Shown here: positions 8,119 to 16,722 of the stretch, in pieces
Layout: each line of letters opens with the position of its first letter
Numbering within the stretch: the first letter of the stretch is position 1
Position numbers and translations under genes: made by a program
Notes under the pieces: generated by a model
What the model saw: only the letters and a program-made list of their open reading frames with translations
Told to the model about the DNA's origin: nothing
Databases searched by the model: none
From: an uncultured Alphaproteobacteria bacterium
GTDB lineage: Bacteria; Pseudomonadota; Alphaproteobacteria; JAPOUT01; G958296285
Direction of reading: 5' to 3'
NCBI GenBank assembly: GCA_958296285.1
Contig: OY282459.1
Span: 1,408,762 to 1,472,761, forward strand
DNA length: 64,000 bases

Positions 8119-8616
8119 GCTTTCGTCCCCTGTGGAGTCAGCGATACGAATCCCCATGAAGTCTATGCATTGGACAAAGCGGCAGCTTTCGTCCCCTGTG
8201 GAGTCAGCGATACGAATCCCAGACCTAGAATCCCAAAGGAAGTGAAAGAGGCTTTCGTCCCCTGTGGAGTCAGCGATACGAATCCCAACGCAGATTGGCT
8301 CAATCGCGGGCTTGAGGCTTTCGTCCCCTGTGGAGTCAGCGATACGAATCCCTAGAAGCGCCGAAGATCGTCAGAGATTCCGGCTTTCGTCCCCTGTGGA
8401 GTCAGCGATACGAATCCCCAAGACACGCGAGCAGCATCGCCGAACAAAGCTTTCGTCCCCTGTGGAGTCAGCGATACGAATCCCGTCGGATAATAGAGGA
8501 ACGCCGATTGTTGAGCTTTCGTCCCCTGTGGAGTCAGCGATACGAATCCCGTCAATGACCGTGTGCGCCGCGACCATCTCGCTTTCGCCCCCTGTGGAGT
8601 CAGCGATAGGAATTCC
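8119..8616 (+). CRISPR. CRISPR array: eight 36-bp repeats, seven 30-bp spacers
   Basis: Repeats start at 8119, 8185, 8251, 8317, 8383, 8449, 8515 and 8581, an exact 66-bp period. The repeat begins GCTTTCGTCCCC and ends GATACGAATCCC. Repeats 1-7 are identical. Repeat 8 has three changes (T to C at 8588, C to G at 8609, C to T at 8614), marking the old, distal end. All seven spacers are exactly 30 bp and unrelated to each other. By eye no spacer matches elsewhere in the window. The anti-repeat match to the 5' half of the repeat supports transcription in the same direction as the nuclease, with guide 3' of repeat as in type V. No leader is present: only 5 nt separate the array from the stop codon. 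Confidence 0.96.
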
Positions 8617-8719
8617 TTCTCTCGCAGGGTCTAGCGCCTGTCGGAAAAGCGCCCTATAAGACCAAAGAGATCCCACGCCAAAAGCGCGAACCCCCGAAAA
8701 GGGCAGCAGGAGAGGCAAT

Positions 8720-9211
8720 GTGCCGTTTGACGAAAGAACTTTCCGCGACGCCCTAGGACATTTCCCAACAGGAGTCGCCATCATCACCGCCATGCGCGAA
8801 AATGACGAAGCGATCGGCATGACGGCGAACTCCTTCACTTCAGTCTCGCTGTCGCCGCCTCTAATCTTATGGTGCCTCGGCGAGGATTCCGAAAATTACG
8901 ATTTTTTCCGAAAATCGCCGATCTTCGGCGTCAATATCCTGACCCGCGCGCAGCAGGCGCTCTCCGAGCGATGCGCCGTCCCCGGACAGCACGCGCTGAC
9001 AGAAAAGGAAGTCTTTGCCTTCGCCTTCCCGCATCATAAAAAGACGCATCGCGTTCCGTTTTTATCGCATTCGGCGGCGTCCTTCGCCTGCTCGCGCGAG
9101 GAGGCTTGGGAAGCGGGGGATCATGTCGTGATGATGGGGCGCGTCCACGCTTTTGAACTGCGCGGCGGACAGCCGCTCCTTTTTCATCGGGGGGCGTATC
9201 ATGAACTCTGA
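8720..9211 (+). CDS. flavin reductase-like (FMN-binding) protein
   Basis: This 163-residue protein belongs to the flavin reductase family that supplies reduced FMN to two-component monooxygenases. Typical elements are FRDALGHFPTGVAIITA at the start, GMTANSFTSVSLSPPLILWCL, FGVNILT, and the final GDHVVMMGRVHAFE followed by LLFHRGAYHEL. The start is a GTG preceded by an AGGAGAGG ribosome-binding site. No oxygenase partner is adjacent. exbB follows 12 nt later, so transcription may continue into it. Confidence 0.87.
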   Translation: MPFDERTFRDALGHFPTGVAIITAMRENDEAIGMTANSFTSVSLSPPLILWCLGEDSENYDFFRKSPIFGVNILTRAQQALSERCAVPGQHALTEKEVFAFAFPHHKKTHRVPFLSHSAASFACSREEAWEAGDHVVMMGRVHAFELRGGQPLLFHRGAYHEL

Positions 9212-9223
9212 GGCGAGTCGGCA

Positions 9224-9754
9224 ATGAATCTGGCGTCCTTTTTGGATAGAGGCGGCGCGGTCATTTACGCGCTGCTGATTTTCTCGGTGATCGCCCTGGC
9301 GGTGATCATGCTCAAGACATGGCAATTGTGGCGGGCGCGTTTTTCTGACGAGAATCCGGCAGCGCGGCTGGGAGCGGCGCTCGCCGAGGCGCGCGAGAGA
9401 GGCGTCATCGGCGAGGCGCTGGAGACCGTCGCCCAAATCCACGCCGAGAGAGAAATGGCGCGTCTCCAAAGCGGAATGCGATGGCTGGAAGCCACCGCCG
9501 CCCTTTCCCCTCTTTTGGGCTTGCTGGGGACGGTGACAGGCATGATCCGCGCCTTCCGAGATTTGGAAGAGGCGGGCGCGACAAGCGATCCGGCGCTTCT
9601 TTCGGGAGGCATATGGGAGGCGCTTCTGACGACCGCCGCCGGTTTGATCATCGCCGTTCCTGTCTTGGCGGCGCTCGCGCTGTTTGAGAGCGTCATCGCC
9701 GGTCTGCGACAGGATATGCGGGAGAGGGCGCTCCGCGCTCTTCAGGACGAATGA
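9224..9754 (+). CDS. exbB: MotA/TolQ/ExbB-family proton channel subunit
   Basis: This inner-membrane protein is part of a proton-motive-force transducer (ExbBD/TolQR class). The 176-residue sequence has an N-terminal membrane helix (ALLIFSVIALAVIML). A helical cytoplasmic region follows, then two further helices with the signatures TAALSPLLGLLGTVTGMI and GIWEALLTTAAGLIIAVPVLAAL. Its stop overlaps the next start (ATGA), and two ExbD-type genes follow. ExbB and TolQ are hard to separate by eye. The absence of tolA, tolB or pal favours ExbB. Confidence 0.85.
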   Translation: MNLASFLDRGGAVIYALLIFSVIALAVIMLKTWQLWRARFSDENPAARLGAALAEARERGVIGEALETVAQIHAEREMARLQSGMRWLEATAALSPLLGLLGTVTGMIRAFRDLEEAGATSDPALLSGGIWEALLTTAAGLIIAVPVLAALALFESVIAGLRQDMRERALRALQDE

Positions 9755-10155
9755 GGCAGGGCGAGCAGGCGCGCGCCCTCTCACGTCTCGCGGCGACAGG
9801 GCTGATGCCTCTGGCGGATGTGGTGTTCCTGCTGGTGATTTTTTTCATGCTGGCGACCTCTTTCACCGACAAGCGCTTCGCCCAGCTGAGCCTCGCGCCT
9901 TCGCGCGACTCCTCCGCTTTGGAGGAAGCGCTGACGGTTCGCCTTGTCGGAAAGGGGATTTTTGTCTTGGCGGGGGCGGAGATGGATGCGGCGGCGCTTA
10001 AAAACGCGCTCCGCTCTCAAACGGAAGAGGTCAGGAAATCGGGTCTTCGGATCGTCATCGGCGAAGAGGCTGTCGCGCAGGATCTCGCCGACATGGTTTT
10101 TATCGCGCAGGGGGCGGGGTTCTCGGCGATCACGACTGAGGCGTCCGAGCGATGA
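9751..10155 (+). CDS. exbD: ExbD/TolR-family protein, first copy
   Basis: This 134-residue protein has the ExbD architecture: a short cytoplasmic N-terminus, one membrane helix with the protonatable Asp (MPLADVVFLLVIFFML), and a periplasmic domain ending in a DLADMVFIAQGAGF segment. It partners ExbB in energising outer-membrane transport. It overlaps exbB and the second exbD by 4 nt each, so all three are probably co-translated. Confidence 0.84.
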   Translation: MRQGEQARALSRLAATGLMPLADVVFLLVIFFMLATSFTDKRFAQLSLAPSRDSSALEEALTVRLVGKGIFVLAGAEMDAAALKNALRSQTEEVRKSGLRIVIGEEAVAQDLADMVFIAQGAGFSAITTEASER

Positions 10156-10565
10156 AAGATTGGCTTCCGGAGCCGCGGCGGGGCGTTTTTCCGAATATCG
10201 CGCTGCCGCTTGTGAATTTGGTGTTTTTGCTGTTGGGGTTTTTTATTCTCGCCGGACGGATAGAGCCTCCGCCCCAAGCGCCGCTTGATCTGATCAGAGG
10301 CGAGGGACGGAGAAGCGCCGAAACCGAGCATTTTTCGCTGACAAAGGAAGGCGCTCTCTATTATCAAGGGCGCGCCGTCTCGTTAGAGGAGGCGGCAAGT
10401 CTATGGGCCGCGCGACAAAACCCCTCCGCGTCAAGAGGCTCCGCCCCCGCCGCCCCCATCATCGCCGCGGACGCGGACGCGCCGGCCAGAGACCTCGCCA
10501 AACTCCTCAATCTTCTGTCGGAAACGGACGCGGTTTCGGCGATTCTTCTGCTGCGGGCGCGATGA
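10152..10565 (+). CDS. ExbD/TolR-family protein, divergent second copy
   Basis: This is a second, diverged ExbD-like protein of 137 residues. It has one N-terminal membrane helix (ALPLVNLVFLLLGFFILAG) and a periplasmic domain. The helix has Asn (VNLVF) where the first copy has Asp (ADVVF), so the proton-carrying acid may be missing. Tandem exbD1-exbD2 pairs exist in several Proteobacteria, but here no tonB or TonB-dependent receptor follows. The 3' end overlaps a convergent gene by 59 nt. Confidence 0.72.
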   Translation: MKDWLPEPRRGVFPNIALPLVNLVFLLLGFFILAGRIEPPPQAPLDLIRGEGRRSAETEHFSLTKEGALYYQGRAVSLEEAASLWAARQNPSASRGSAPAAPIIAADADAPARDLAKLLNLLSETDAVSAILLLRAR

Positions 10566-10947
10566 ATTGGTGAAAATAGAGAAAATAGACCGTCCCGCTC
10601 CACATGAGAATATAGAGAACTCCGAACCCGGCGATGAAAAACTCCCTCGTATATTCGGGAAGCCGCATGACGCCGATCTTCGATTCATGCGTTTCGGGAA
10701 AAAGCGCGAGAATCTCCGCCGTATAAACGCCGATGACCGACATATCCATGAAACTTTTGCCTGCCGCCAGCAGCATCGTCAGCGTGTAGAGACCCAAAAG
10801 AGCGTGGCGGATGGCGAGATCGCGGATGCCTTTCAGATAGTAAATGGCGACCACGATCGCGATCTGCAGCCCTGCCATGACGCTCAACATCTCCACGACA
10901 GAGTCGCTGCGGAGGCTTATCAGATATTCCAGCTCAAAGCGCGTCAT
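10507..10947 (-). CDS. small integral membrane protein, unknown
   Basis: I do not recognise this 146-residue protein. It has four hydrophobic segments (MLSVMAGLQIAIVVAIYYL, ALLGLYTLTMLLAAG, a weaker VYTAEILALF, and FFIAGFGVLYILMWSGTVYF) and a charged, proline-rich tail. It begins 5 nt after the hemB stop, so it is probably cotranscribed with hemB. Its 3' end overlaps the second exbD on the opposite strand. A function tied to heme synthesis is possible from position, but nothing in the sequence shows it. Confidence 0.6.
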   Translation of the reverse strand: MTRFELEYLISLRSDSVVEMLSVMAGLQIAIVVAIYYLKGIRDLAIRHALLGLYTLTMLLAAGKSFMDMSVIGVYTAEILALFPETHESKIGVMRLPEYTREFFIAGFGVLYILMWSGTVYFLYFHQFIAPAAEESPKPRPFPTED

Positions 10948-10951
10948 CGCT

Positions 10952-11944
10952 TTATGAATCCTGCAGGAGTTTCGCGGCTTCCAGCGCGAAATAGGTCAGG
11001 ATTCCGTCCGCGCCGGCGCGCTTGAAGGCGAGGAGGCTCTCCATCATCGCTTCGTCATGGGAGAGAAAACCCTTTTGGCTCGCGGCGACAAGCATCGCAT
11101 ATTCCCCCGAAACCTGATAGGCGAAGGTCGGCATTTGGAAGACCTCTTTGACGCGGCGAAGCACGTCAAGATAGGGGAGGCCGGGCTTCACCATGACCAT
11201 ATCCGCCCCTTCTTCAATATCCATCGCCACTTCGCGCAGAGCTTCGTTGGAGTTGGCGGGATTCATCTGGTAGGTTCTTTTGTCGCCCTTGAGCAAATCT
11301 TTCGCGCCGACCGCTTCGCGGAAAGGTCCGTAGAAGGCGGAGGCGTATTTCGCCGCGTAGGACATGATCAGCGCGTTTTTATGCCCTTCTTTTTCCAAAA
11401 TCCTTCGGATTCGTCCGATCCGTCCGTCCATCATGTCGGAGGGGGCGAGGATGTCGCAGCCCGCCTCAATTTGCGTCAGCGCTTGGGCGATCAGAATCTT
11501 GATCGTTTCGTCATTGAGGATTTCGCCGCGCTCCATAATGCCGTCATGTCCGTGATCCGTGTAGGGATCTAGGGCGACATCGCAGAGGATCCCGATTTCG
11601 GCGCCGCCTCTTTTGATGGCGCGGATGGCGCGGCAGACGAGATTGTTGGGGTTCAGAGCTTCCGATCCTTCCGAGTCGCGCTTTTCGGAAGGCGTGTTGG
11701 GGAAGAGGGCAATGACGGGAATTCCGAGTTCGGCGGCGCGGACAGCGGCGTCCGCGGCGTCTTCTATCGTCAGGCGCTCTATGCCGGGCATGGAAGCGAT
11801 TGTCTCGCGCGTCTCATTTTCTGTCAGGAAGATGGGCCAAATGAGATCATCGCTCGTCAGATGGGCTTCGGCGGTCAATCGCCGCGCCCAAGGATTTTGT
11901 CTCAAGCGCCGCATTCGCGTTTTTGGGAATCGTCCGCCCGCCAT
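10952..11944 (-). CDS. hemB: delta-aminolevulinic acid dehydratase (porphobilinogen synthase)
   Basis: The enzyme condenses two 5-aminolevulinate molecules to porphobilinogen in heme synthesis. The 330-residue protein shows the active-site lysine regions ALIMSYAAKYASAFYGPFRE and MVMVKPGLPYLDVL. The metal-site segment reads LCDVALDPYTDHGHDG, with Asp and Ala where zinc enzymes carry three cysteines. This is the Mg-dependent form known in Bradyrhizobium and Pseudomonas. The gene is divergent from hemA with a 68-nt gap, placing two consecutive pathway steps under one control region. Confidence 0.96.
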   Translation of the reverse strand: MAGGRFPKTRMRRLRQNPWARRLTAEAHLTSDDLIWPIFLTENETRETIASMPGIERLTIEDAADAAVRAAELGIPVIALFPNTPSEKRDSEGSEALNPNNLVCRAIRAIKRGGAEIGILCDVALDPYTDHGHDGIMERGEILNDETIKILIAQALTQIEAGCDILAPSDMMDGRIGRIRRILEKEGHKNALIMSYAAKYASAFYGPFREAVGAKDLLKGDKRTYQMNPANSNEALREVAMDIEEGADMVMVKPGLPYLDVLRRVKEVFQMPTFAYQVSGEYAMLVAASQKGFLSHDEAMMESLLAFKRAGADGILTYFALEAAKLLQDS

Positions 11945-12012
11945 GGATTTTTCTCCCTCGCTCCTCTCTGATATAGGATAGACTCGCGTCTCATTCTACG
12001 GCAAAAGACGTC

Positions 12013-13209
12013 ATGGATTACGACGGGCTGTTGAGAAAAACCATCGCCGATCTTCATCAGGAAGGGCGGTATCGGGTTTTCGCGGACATCACGCGGCGGC
12101 GAGGCTCTTTTCCGCGAGGAGTTTTGCGGCGGGGGCGTCAGGATTCCGGTCGGGAGGTCACGGTGTGGTGCTCCAACGACTATCTCTGCATGGGCGAGCA
12201 TCCGAAGGTTCTCTCCGCCATGCGGGACGCGATAGACGCCGCAGGATCGGGATCGGGCGGCACGCGCAACATTTCCGGCACGAATCATTATCATATTGCT
12301 TTGGAAGAGGCTCTCGCCGATTTGCATGGCAAGGAGGCGGCGCTTCTTTTCACATCCGGCTATACGGCGAATGAGGCGACATTGAGCGTTCTCCAAAATC
12401 TCTTGCCGAACTGTCTTATTTTTTCGGACGCTCTGAACCACGCCTCCATGATTGAAGGCATTCGCCATGGCGGACGGAAAAAACATATATGGCGGCACAA
12501 TGACACGGCGCATTTGCGAGAATTGCTGGAAGCCTCGCCTGTCGGCGTTCCGAAACTGATCGCCTTTGAATCGGTCTATTCCATGGACGGCGATTTCGCC
12601 CCAATCGCCGAGATTTGCGCCCTCGCCAAGACGCATCAGGCTCTGACCTATTTGGACGAGGTTCATGCGGTGGGTCTCTACGGGTCGCGCGGCGGCGGCT
12701 TGGCGGAGCAGGACGGCGTGATGGGCGAGGTGGATATTGTTCAAGGAACTTTGGCGAAAGCTTTTGGCGCGCAAGGAGGCTATATCGCCTCTTCCGCGAC
12801 TCTGGTGGATGCGATTCGCTCATACGCGCCGGGCTTCATTTTCACGACGGCGCTGCCGCCGGCGATCGCGGCGGCGGCGTTGGCGGCGATTGCCCATCTG
12901 AAGACGAGCGCGGCGGAGCGCGAGGCTCTTCATCGCGGAGCGGAGCGCCTGCGCGAGAAATTGCGCGCCGCCTCGCTGCCTGTGATGGAGTCGGCGAGTC
13001 ATATTGTTCCCGTGCATGTCGGCGATCCCGCCCGATGCAAAGCGATCAGCGATCGCCTGATGGAAGAGCATGGGATTTATGTCCAGCCGATCAACTATCC
13101 GACTGTGCCGCGCGGGACAGAACGTCTGCGCTTCACCCCGTCTCCAAAGCACAGCGAAGCGGCGATGGACGATCTGGTGAAAGCGCTCAAAGCGGTTTGG
13201 CAGGGCTAA
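12013..13209 (+). CDS. hemA: 5-aminolevulinate synthase (C4 pathway)
   Basis: This PLP enzyme joins glycine and succinyl-CoA to 5-aminolevulinate, the alphaproteobacterial route into heme. The 398-residue sequence has [17 protein letters not shown] in the glycine-rich substrate region, [12 protein letters not shown] for PLP binding, and the Schiff-base lysine in [15 protein letters not shown]. The C-terminus has [20 protein letters not shown], diagnostic of ALA synthase over related alpha-oxoamine synthases. It is divergent from hemB, the next enzyme in the pathway. Confidence 0.96.
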   Translation: MDYDGLLRKTIADLHQEGRYRVFADITRRRGSFPRGVLRRGRQDSGREVTVWCSNDYLCMGEHPKVLSAMRDAIDAAGSGSGGTRNISGTNHYHIALEEALADLHGKEAALLFTSGYTANEATLSVLQNLLPNCLIFSDALNHASMIEGIRHGGRKKHIWRHNDTAHLRELLEASPVGVPKLIAFESVYSMDGDFAPIAEICALAKTHQALTYLDEVHAVGLYGSRGGGLAEQDGVMGEVDIVQGTLAKAFGAQGGYIASSATLVDAIRSYAPGFIFTTALPPAIAAAALAAIAHLKTSAAEREALHRGAERLREKLRAASLPVMESASHIVPVHVGDPARCKAISDRLMEEHGIYVQPINYPTVPRGTERLRFTPSPKHSEAAMDDLVKALKAVWQG

Positions 13210-13293
13210 GACCGAAAGCGCCCCGCCAAACCTTGACCGCGCGCGCGCGCGCCACTAGAACAAACGCATGGAGCAGAAAGGGGTCTCGGATAA

Positions 13294-15066
13294 ATGAGCA
13301 GCCCGCAAAAAACAATGACCGGCGCGGAAATCGTTTTGCAAGCGCTTGTGGATCAAAAAGTGGAAGTCGTGTTCGGCTATCCGGGCGGCGCAGTTTTGCC
13401 AATCTATGACGCTCTTTTCTCGCGCAAGGACATCCGCCATATTTTGGTGCGCCACGAGCAGGGCGGCGCGCATGCCGCCGAAGGCTACGCGCGGACAACG
13501 GGAAAGCCCGGCGTTCTGATCGTGACGTCAGGCCCCGGCGCCACCAACGCCGTCACCGGTCTCGCGGACGCGCTGATGGATTCCATTCCTCTCATCTGCA
13601 TATCAGGGCAGGTGGCGACTCATCTGATTGGCAATGACGCCTTTCAGGAGGCGGACACAGTCGGCATCACGCGCTCCTGCACGAAGCACAATTGGCTCGT
13701 CAAATCCACCGAGGATCTCGCCCGCACAATGCATGAGGCTTTTTACGTGGCGACCCATGGCCGCCCGGGCCCTGTCGTCATTGACATTCCGAAGGACGTC
13801 CAAATCGCCTCCGCGCCTTATCAGAGTCCGAATCGCATCGGGCATCGGAGCTACAAGCCGCAAGTCAAGGGCGATATGGAGAAAATACGGGACGCCGTTC
13901 TGCAAGCGGCGAAAGCCGAGAAGCCTATCATTTATAGCGGGGGCGGGGTGATCAATTCAGGACCTGAAGCCTCGCATCTCTTGCGGGATTTGGTTCGTCT
14001 GACAGGCTTTCCGATCACCTCCACGCTGATGGGGCTGGGCGCTTATCCCGCCTCCGGCGAGCATTGGCTCGGCATGCTGGGAATGCACGGCGCTTATGAA
14101 GCGAATATGGCGATGCATGAGTGCGACTTCATGCTCTGTGTCGGCGCGCGATTTGACGATCGCGTGACAGGCAGGCTGGACGCTTTCTCGCCTGATTCCT
14201 ATAAAGTCCATGTGGATATAGATTCCTCATCCATCAACAAGAACATTCTGGTGGATAAGGCGATTGTCGGCGACTGCGCCCATGTCTTGGAAGACATGAT
14301 CCGCATCTGGAAAACCCACGCGCACAAAACCAACAGCGCCGCCCTTCAGAAATGGCGCGCGCGGATCGCCCAATGGAAAAAGCGCGACTGCTTCGCCTAT
14401 AAGCAGAAAGGCGGCGGCGCGGCTATCAAGCCGCAGCACGCGATCAAGCGTCTTTACGAACTGACGAAAGATCGGGACGCCTATATCACGACCGAAGTCG
14501 GACAGCATCAGATGTGGGCGGCGCAATATTATCGCTTTGAGGAGCCTTATCGCTGGATGACGTCAGGCGGTCTTGGGACGATGGGCTACGGCTTGCCTGC
14601 GGCGATTGGCGTTCAGGTCGCGCGACCGAAGGGACTCGTCATAGACATCGCCGGCGAGGCTTCGGTGATGATGACGATCCAAGAACTTTCCACGGCGGTT
14701 CAGCATAAATTGCCGATCAAACTCTTCATCATCAACAATCGCTGGATGGGAATGGTTCGGCAGTGGCAGGAATTGATGCATGGCGAGCGCTATTCCCATT
14801 CCTATTCGGACGCGCTTCCGGACTTCGCGAAACTCGCCGAGTCTTTCGGCTGCAAAGGTCTCCGCGCCGAGAAGCCCGCCGAGCTGGACGCCAAAATCCA
14901 AGAGATGATAGACACCGACGGGCCTGTCGTTTTGGAATGTCTGGTGGAGCAGACCGAGAATTGCTATCCGATGATTCCGTCCGGCGCGGCGCATAATGAG
15001 ATTCTCCTCGGGCCCGAAGATGAGGACGCCGTCTCGCCTTCCGAGCAAGGCAAGGCGATGGTCTGA
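13294..15066 (+). CDS. ilvB: acetolactate synthase large (catalytic) subunit
   Basis: This ThDP-dependent enzyme catalyses the first common step of valine, leucine and isoleucine synthesis. The 590-residue protein has three domains. The ThDP glutamate region is GYPGGAVLPIYDAL, followed by RHEQGGAHAAEGYAR; a central FAD-type domain follows, and the Mg-ThDP motif is GEASVMMTIQELSTAV with NNRWMGMVRQWQEL. The motif has GEAS where GDGS/GDAS is commoner. Its stop overlaps the ilvH start (TGATG), and ilvC follows, giving an ilvBHC operon. An 84-nt upstream gap holds a CG alternating run (near 13240-13250) and nothing else clear. Confidence 0.96.
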   Translation: MSSPQKTMTGAEIVLQALVDQKVEVVFGYPGGAVLPIYDALFSRKDIRHILVRHEQGGAHAAEGYARTTGKPGVLIVTSGPGATNAVTGLADALMDSIPLICISGQVATHLIGNDAFQEADTVGITRSCTKHNWLVKSTEDLARTMHEAFYVATHGRPGPVVIDIPKDVQIASAPYQSPNRIGHRSYKPQVKGDMEKIRDAVLQAAKAEKPIIYSGGGVINSGPEASHLLRDLVRLTGFPITSTLMGLGAYPASGEHWLGMLGMHGAYEANMAMHECDFMLCVGARFDDRVTGRLDAFSPDSYKVHVDIDSSSINKNILVDKAIVGDCAHVLEDMIRIWKTHAHKTNSAALQKWRARIAQWKKRDCFAYKQKGGGAAIKPQHAIKRLYELTKDRDAYITTEVGQHQMWAAQYYRFEEPYRWMTSGGLGTMGYGLPAAIGVQVARPKGLVIDIAGEASVMMTIQELSTAVQHKLPIKLFIINNRWMGMVRQWQELMHGERYSHSYSDALPDFAKLAESFGCKGLRAEKPAELDAKIQEMIDTDGPVVLECLVEQTENCYPMIPSGAAHNEILLGPEDEDAVSPSEQGKAMV

Positions 15067-15590
15067 TGGCAATGCTTGTCGTGAAAGAGGGGAAGGCGTT
15101 TCCGCACACTGTGTCGGTTTTGGTGGATAACGATCCGGGCGTCTTGGCGCGGGTGATCGGACTGTTTTCAGGGCGCGGCTACAATATTGAGAGTCTGACG
15201 GTCTCGGAGGTGGATGAGGAGGCGCATCTTTCCCGAATCACGATCGTCACGAGCGGGACTCTTCAGGTGATTGAGCAGATTAAAGCGCAGCTGGAGCGTC
15301 TTATTCCTGTGCATCGCGTGGCGGATTTGACGCTGGAAGGTCCTTCGGTGGAGCGCGAGCTGGCGCTCGTCAAAGTGGCGGGGACGGGCGAGAAAAGGCT
15401 GGAGGCGATGCGCCTCGCCGATATTTTCCGCGCGCGCGTCTTGGACGCGACTCCCGAATCCTTCGTCTTTGAACTGACAGGGACGTCCGACAAAATTGGC
15501 GCTTTCGTATCGCTGATGCGCCGCGTGGGTCTTGTGGAGATCGCCTGCACCGGGGTTGCCGCCATCAAGCGCGGGCCTGAGGCTCTTTAA
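15066..15590 (+). CDS. ilvH: acetolactate synthase small (regulatory) subunit
   Basis: This is the regulatory subunit that activates the large subunit and gives valine feedback inhibition. The 174-residue protein has an N-terminal ACT domain (VSVLVDNDPGVLARVIGLFS, RGYNIESLTVSEVDEEAHLS) and a C-terminal ALS-SS domain (ELALVKVAG onward, then RADI-like and FELTGTSDKIGAFVSLM). It is coupled to ilvB by a 1-nt overlap of stop and start. Length and domains are standard. Confidence 0.96.
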   Translation: MAMLVVKEGKAFPHTVSVLVDNDPGVLARVIGLFSGRGYNIESLTVSEVDEEAHLSRITIVTSGTLQVIEQIKAQLERLIPVHRVADLTLEGPSVERELALVKVAGTGEKRLEAMRLADIFRARVLDATPESFVFELTGTSDKIGAFVSLMRRVGLVEIACTGVAAIKRGPEAL

Positions 15591-15629
15591 TCTTCAATCT
15601 TCAATCTTGAGAGAAATCGGGGGCGGATG

Positions 15630-16661
15630 ATGAAAGTCTATTACGATAAAGACGCCGATATGGCGAAAATCACCGGCAAGAGCATCGCGATCGCCGGCTA
15701 TGGCAGTCAGGGACACGCCCATGCTCTGAATCTGCGCGATTCGGGCGTCAAAGACATCACGATCGGCTTGCGCGAAAACTCCGCTTCGGCGAAAAAAGCG
15801 AAAGGCGATGGCTTCCCTGTGCTTTCTGTCGGGGAGGCGGCGGCGCGCGCCGACATTCTGATGGTCGTCACGCCGGATGAGATTCAGCCGGCGCTTTATC
15901 AGGCGGAGATTCGGGATCGTCTGAAGAAGGGCGCGGCGATGTTTTTCGCGCATGGTTTGAGCATCCACTTCAAACTGATCGCGCCGCGCGAGGATTTGGA
16001 TGTCGTGATGGTCGCGCCAAAGGGACCGGGCCATACTGTGCGGAGCGAATATCAGGCGTCTGGCGGCGTGCCGTGTCTTTTGGCGATTCATCAGGATGCG
16101 AGCGGCGAGGCGAAATCTTTAGGCTTGGCATATGCGTCAGGCTTGGGAGGCGGGCGCGCCGGCATTTTGGAGACCACGTTCCGCGATGAATGCGAGACCG
16201 ATTTGTTTGGCGAGCAGGCGATCCTATGCGGCGGCGTCAATGCTCTCGTTCATGCGGCTTATGAGACTCTCGTGGAGGCGGGCTATCCGCCTGAAATGGC
16301 GTATTTTGAGTGCCTGCATGAACTGAAACTGATCGTGGATCTGATCTATGAGGGCGGCTTGTCCAACATGCTCTATTCGGTTTCCAACACGGCGGAATAT
16401 GGGGCTTATGTCAGCGGGCCGAAAGTCGTGGATGAGGCGACACGCAAGCGGATGAAGGAGATCCTCGCCAACATCCAGAGCGGCAACTTCGCCAAGGAAT
16501 GGATGCGCGAGAATACCGATCGCAATCAGAAGCGTCAGGAGAACTTTTTGGCGATGCGCGCCAAAAATGAAGCGCATCCTATAGAGGCGGTCGGCGTGAA
16601 ATTGCGGGAGATGATGCCATGGATCGCGCGGCGGCGTCTTGTGGATAGGGAGAAAAATTAG
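15630..16661 (+). CDS. ilvC: ketol-acid reductoisomerase (NADP+)
   Basis: This enzyme converts acetolactate to dihydroxy-isovalerate using NADPH and Mg2+. The 343-residue protein is the short class I form. It has [17 protein letters not shown] for NADPH binding, DEIQPALY and [17 protein letters not shown] for metal binding, and the [17 protein letters not shown] segment. Two ATGs lie in tandem (15627, 15630). The second gives the usual MKVYYDKD start. The 36-nt gap after ilvH contains a short tandem repeat of TCTTCAA. Confidence 0.96.
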   Translation: MKVYYDKDADMAKITGKSIAIAGYGSQGHAHALNLRDSGVKDITIGLRENSASAKKAKGDGFPVLSVGEAAARADILMVVTPDEIQPALYQAEIRDRLKKGAAMFFAHGLSIHFKLIAPREDLDVVMVAPKGPGHTVRSEYQASGGVPCLLAIHQDASGEAKSLGLAYASGLGGGRAGILETTFRDECETDLFGEQAILCGGVNALVHAAYETLVEAGYPPEMAYFECLHELKLIVDLIYEGGLSNMLYSVSNTAEYGAYVSGPKVVDEATRKRMKEILANIQSGNFAKEWMRENTDRNQKRQENFLAMRAKNEAHPIEAVGVKLREMMPWIARRRLVDREKN

Positions 16662-16722
16662 CCCTAAGTCGGAGAATCATGCTATAGGCGATCTGACCGC
16701 AGGTCAAAGCCATGAGGACAAA

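Noticed and set aside
8110-8838. Open reading frames running through the CRISPR array on both strands, encoding repeats such as AFVPCGVSDTNP.
   Set aside because: The 66-bp period is a multiple of three, so a stop-free repeat stays open in the same frame. No ribosome-binding site or family match; the frames are artefacts of the array.
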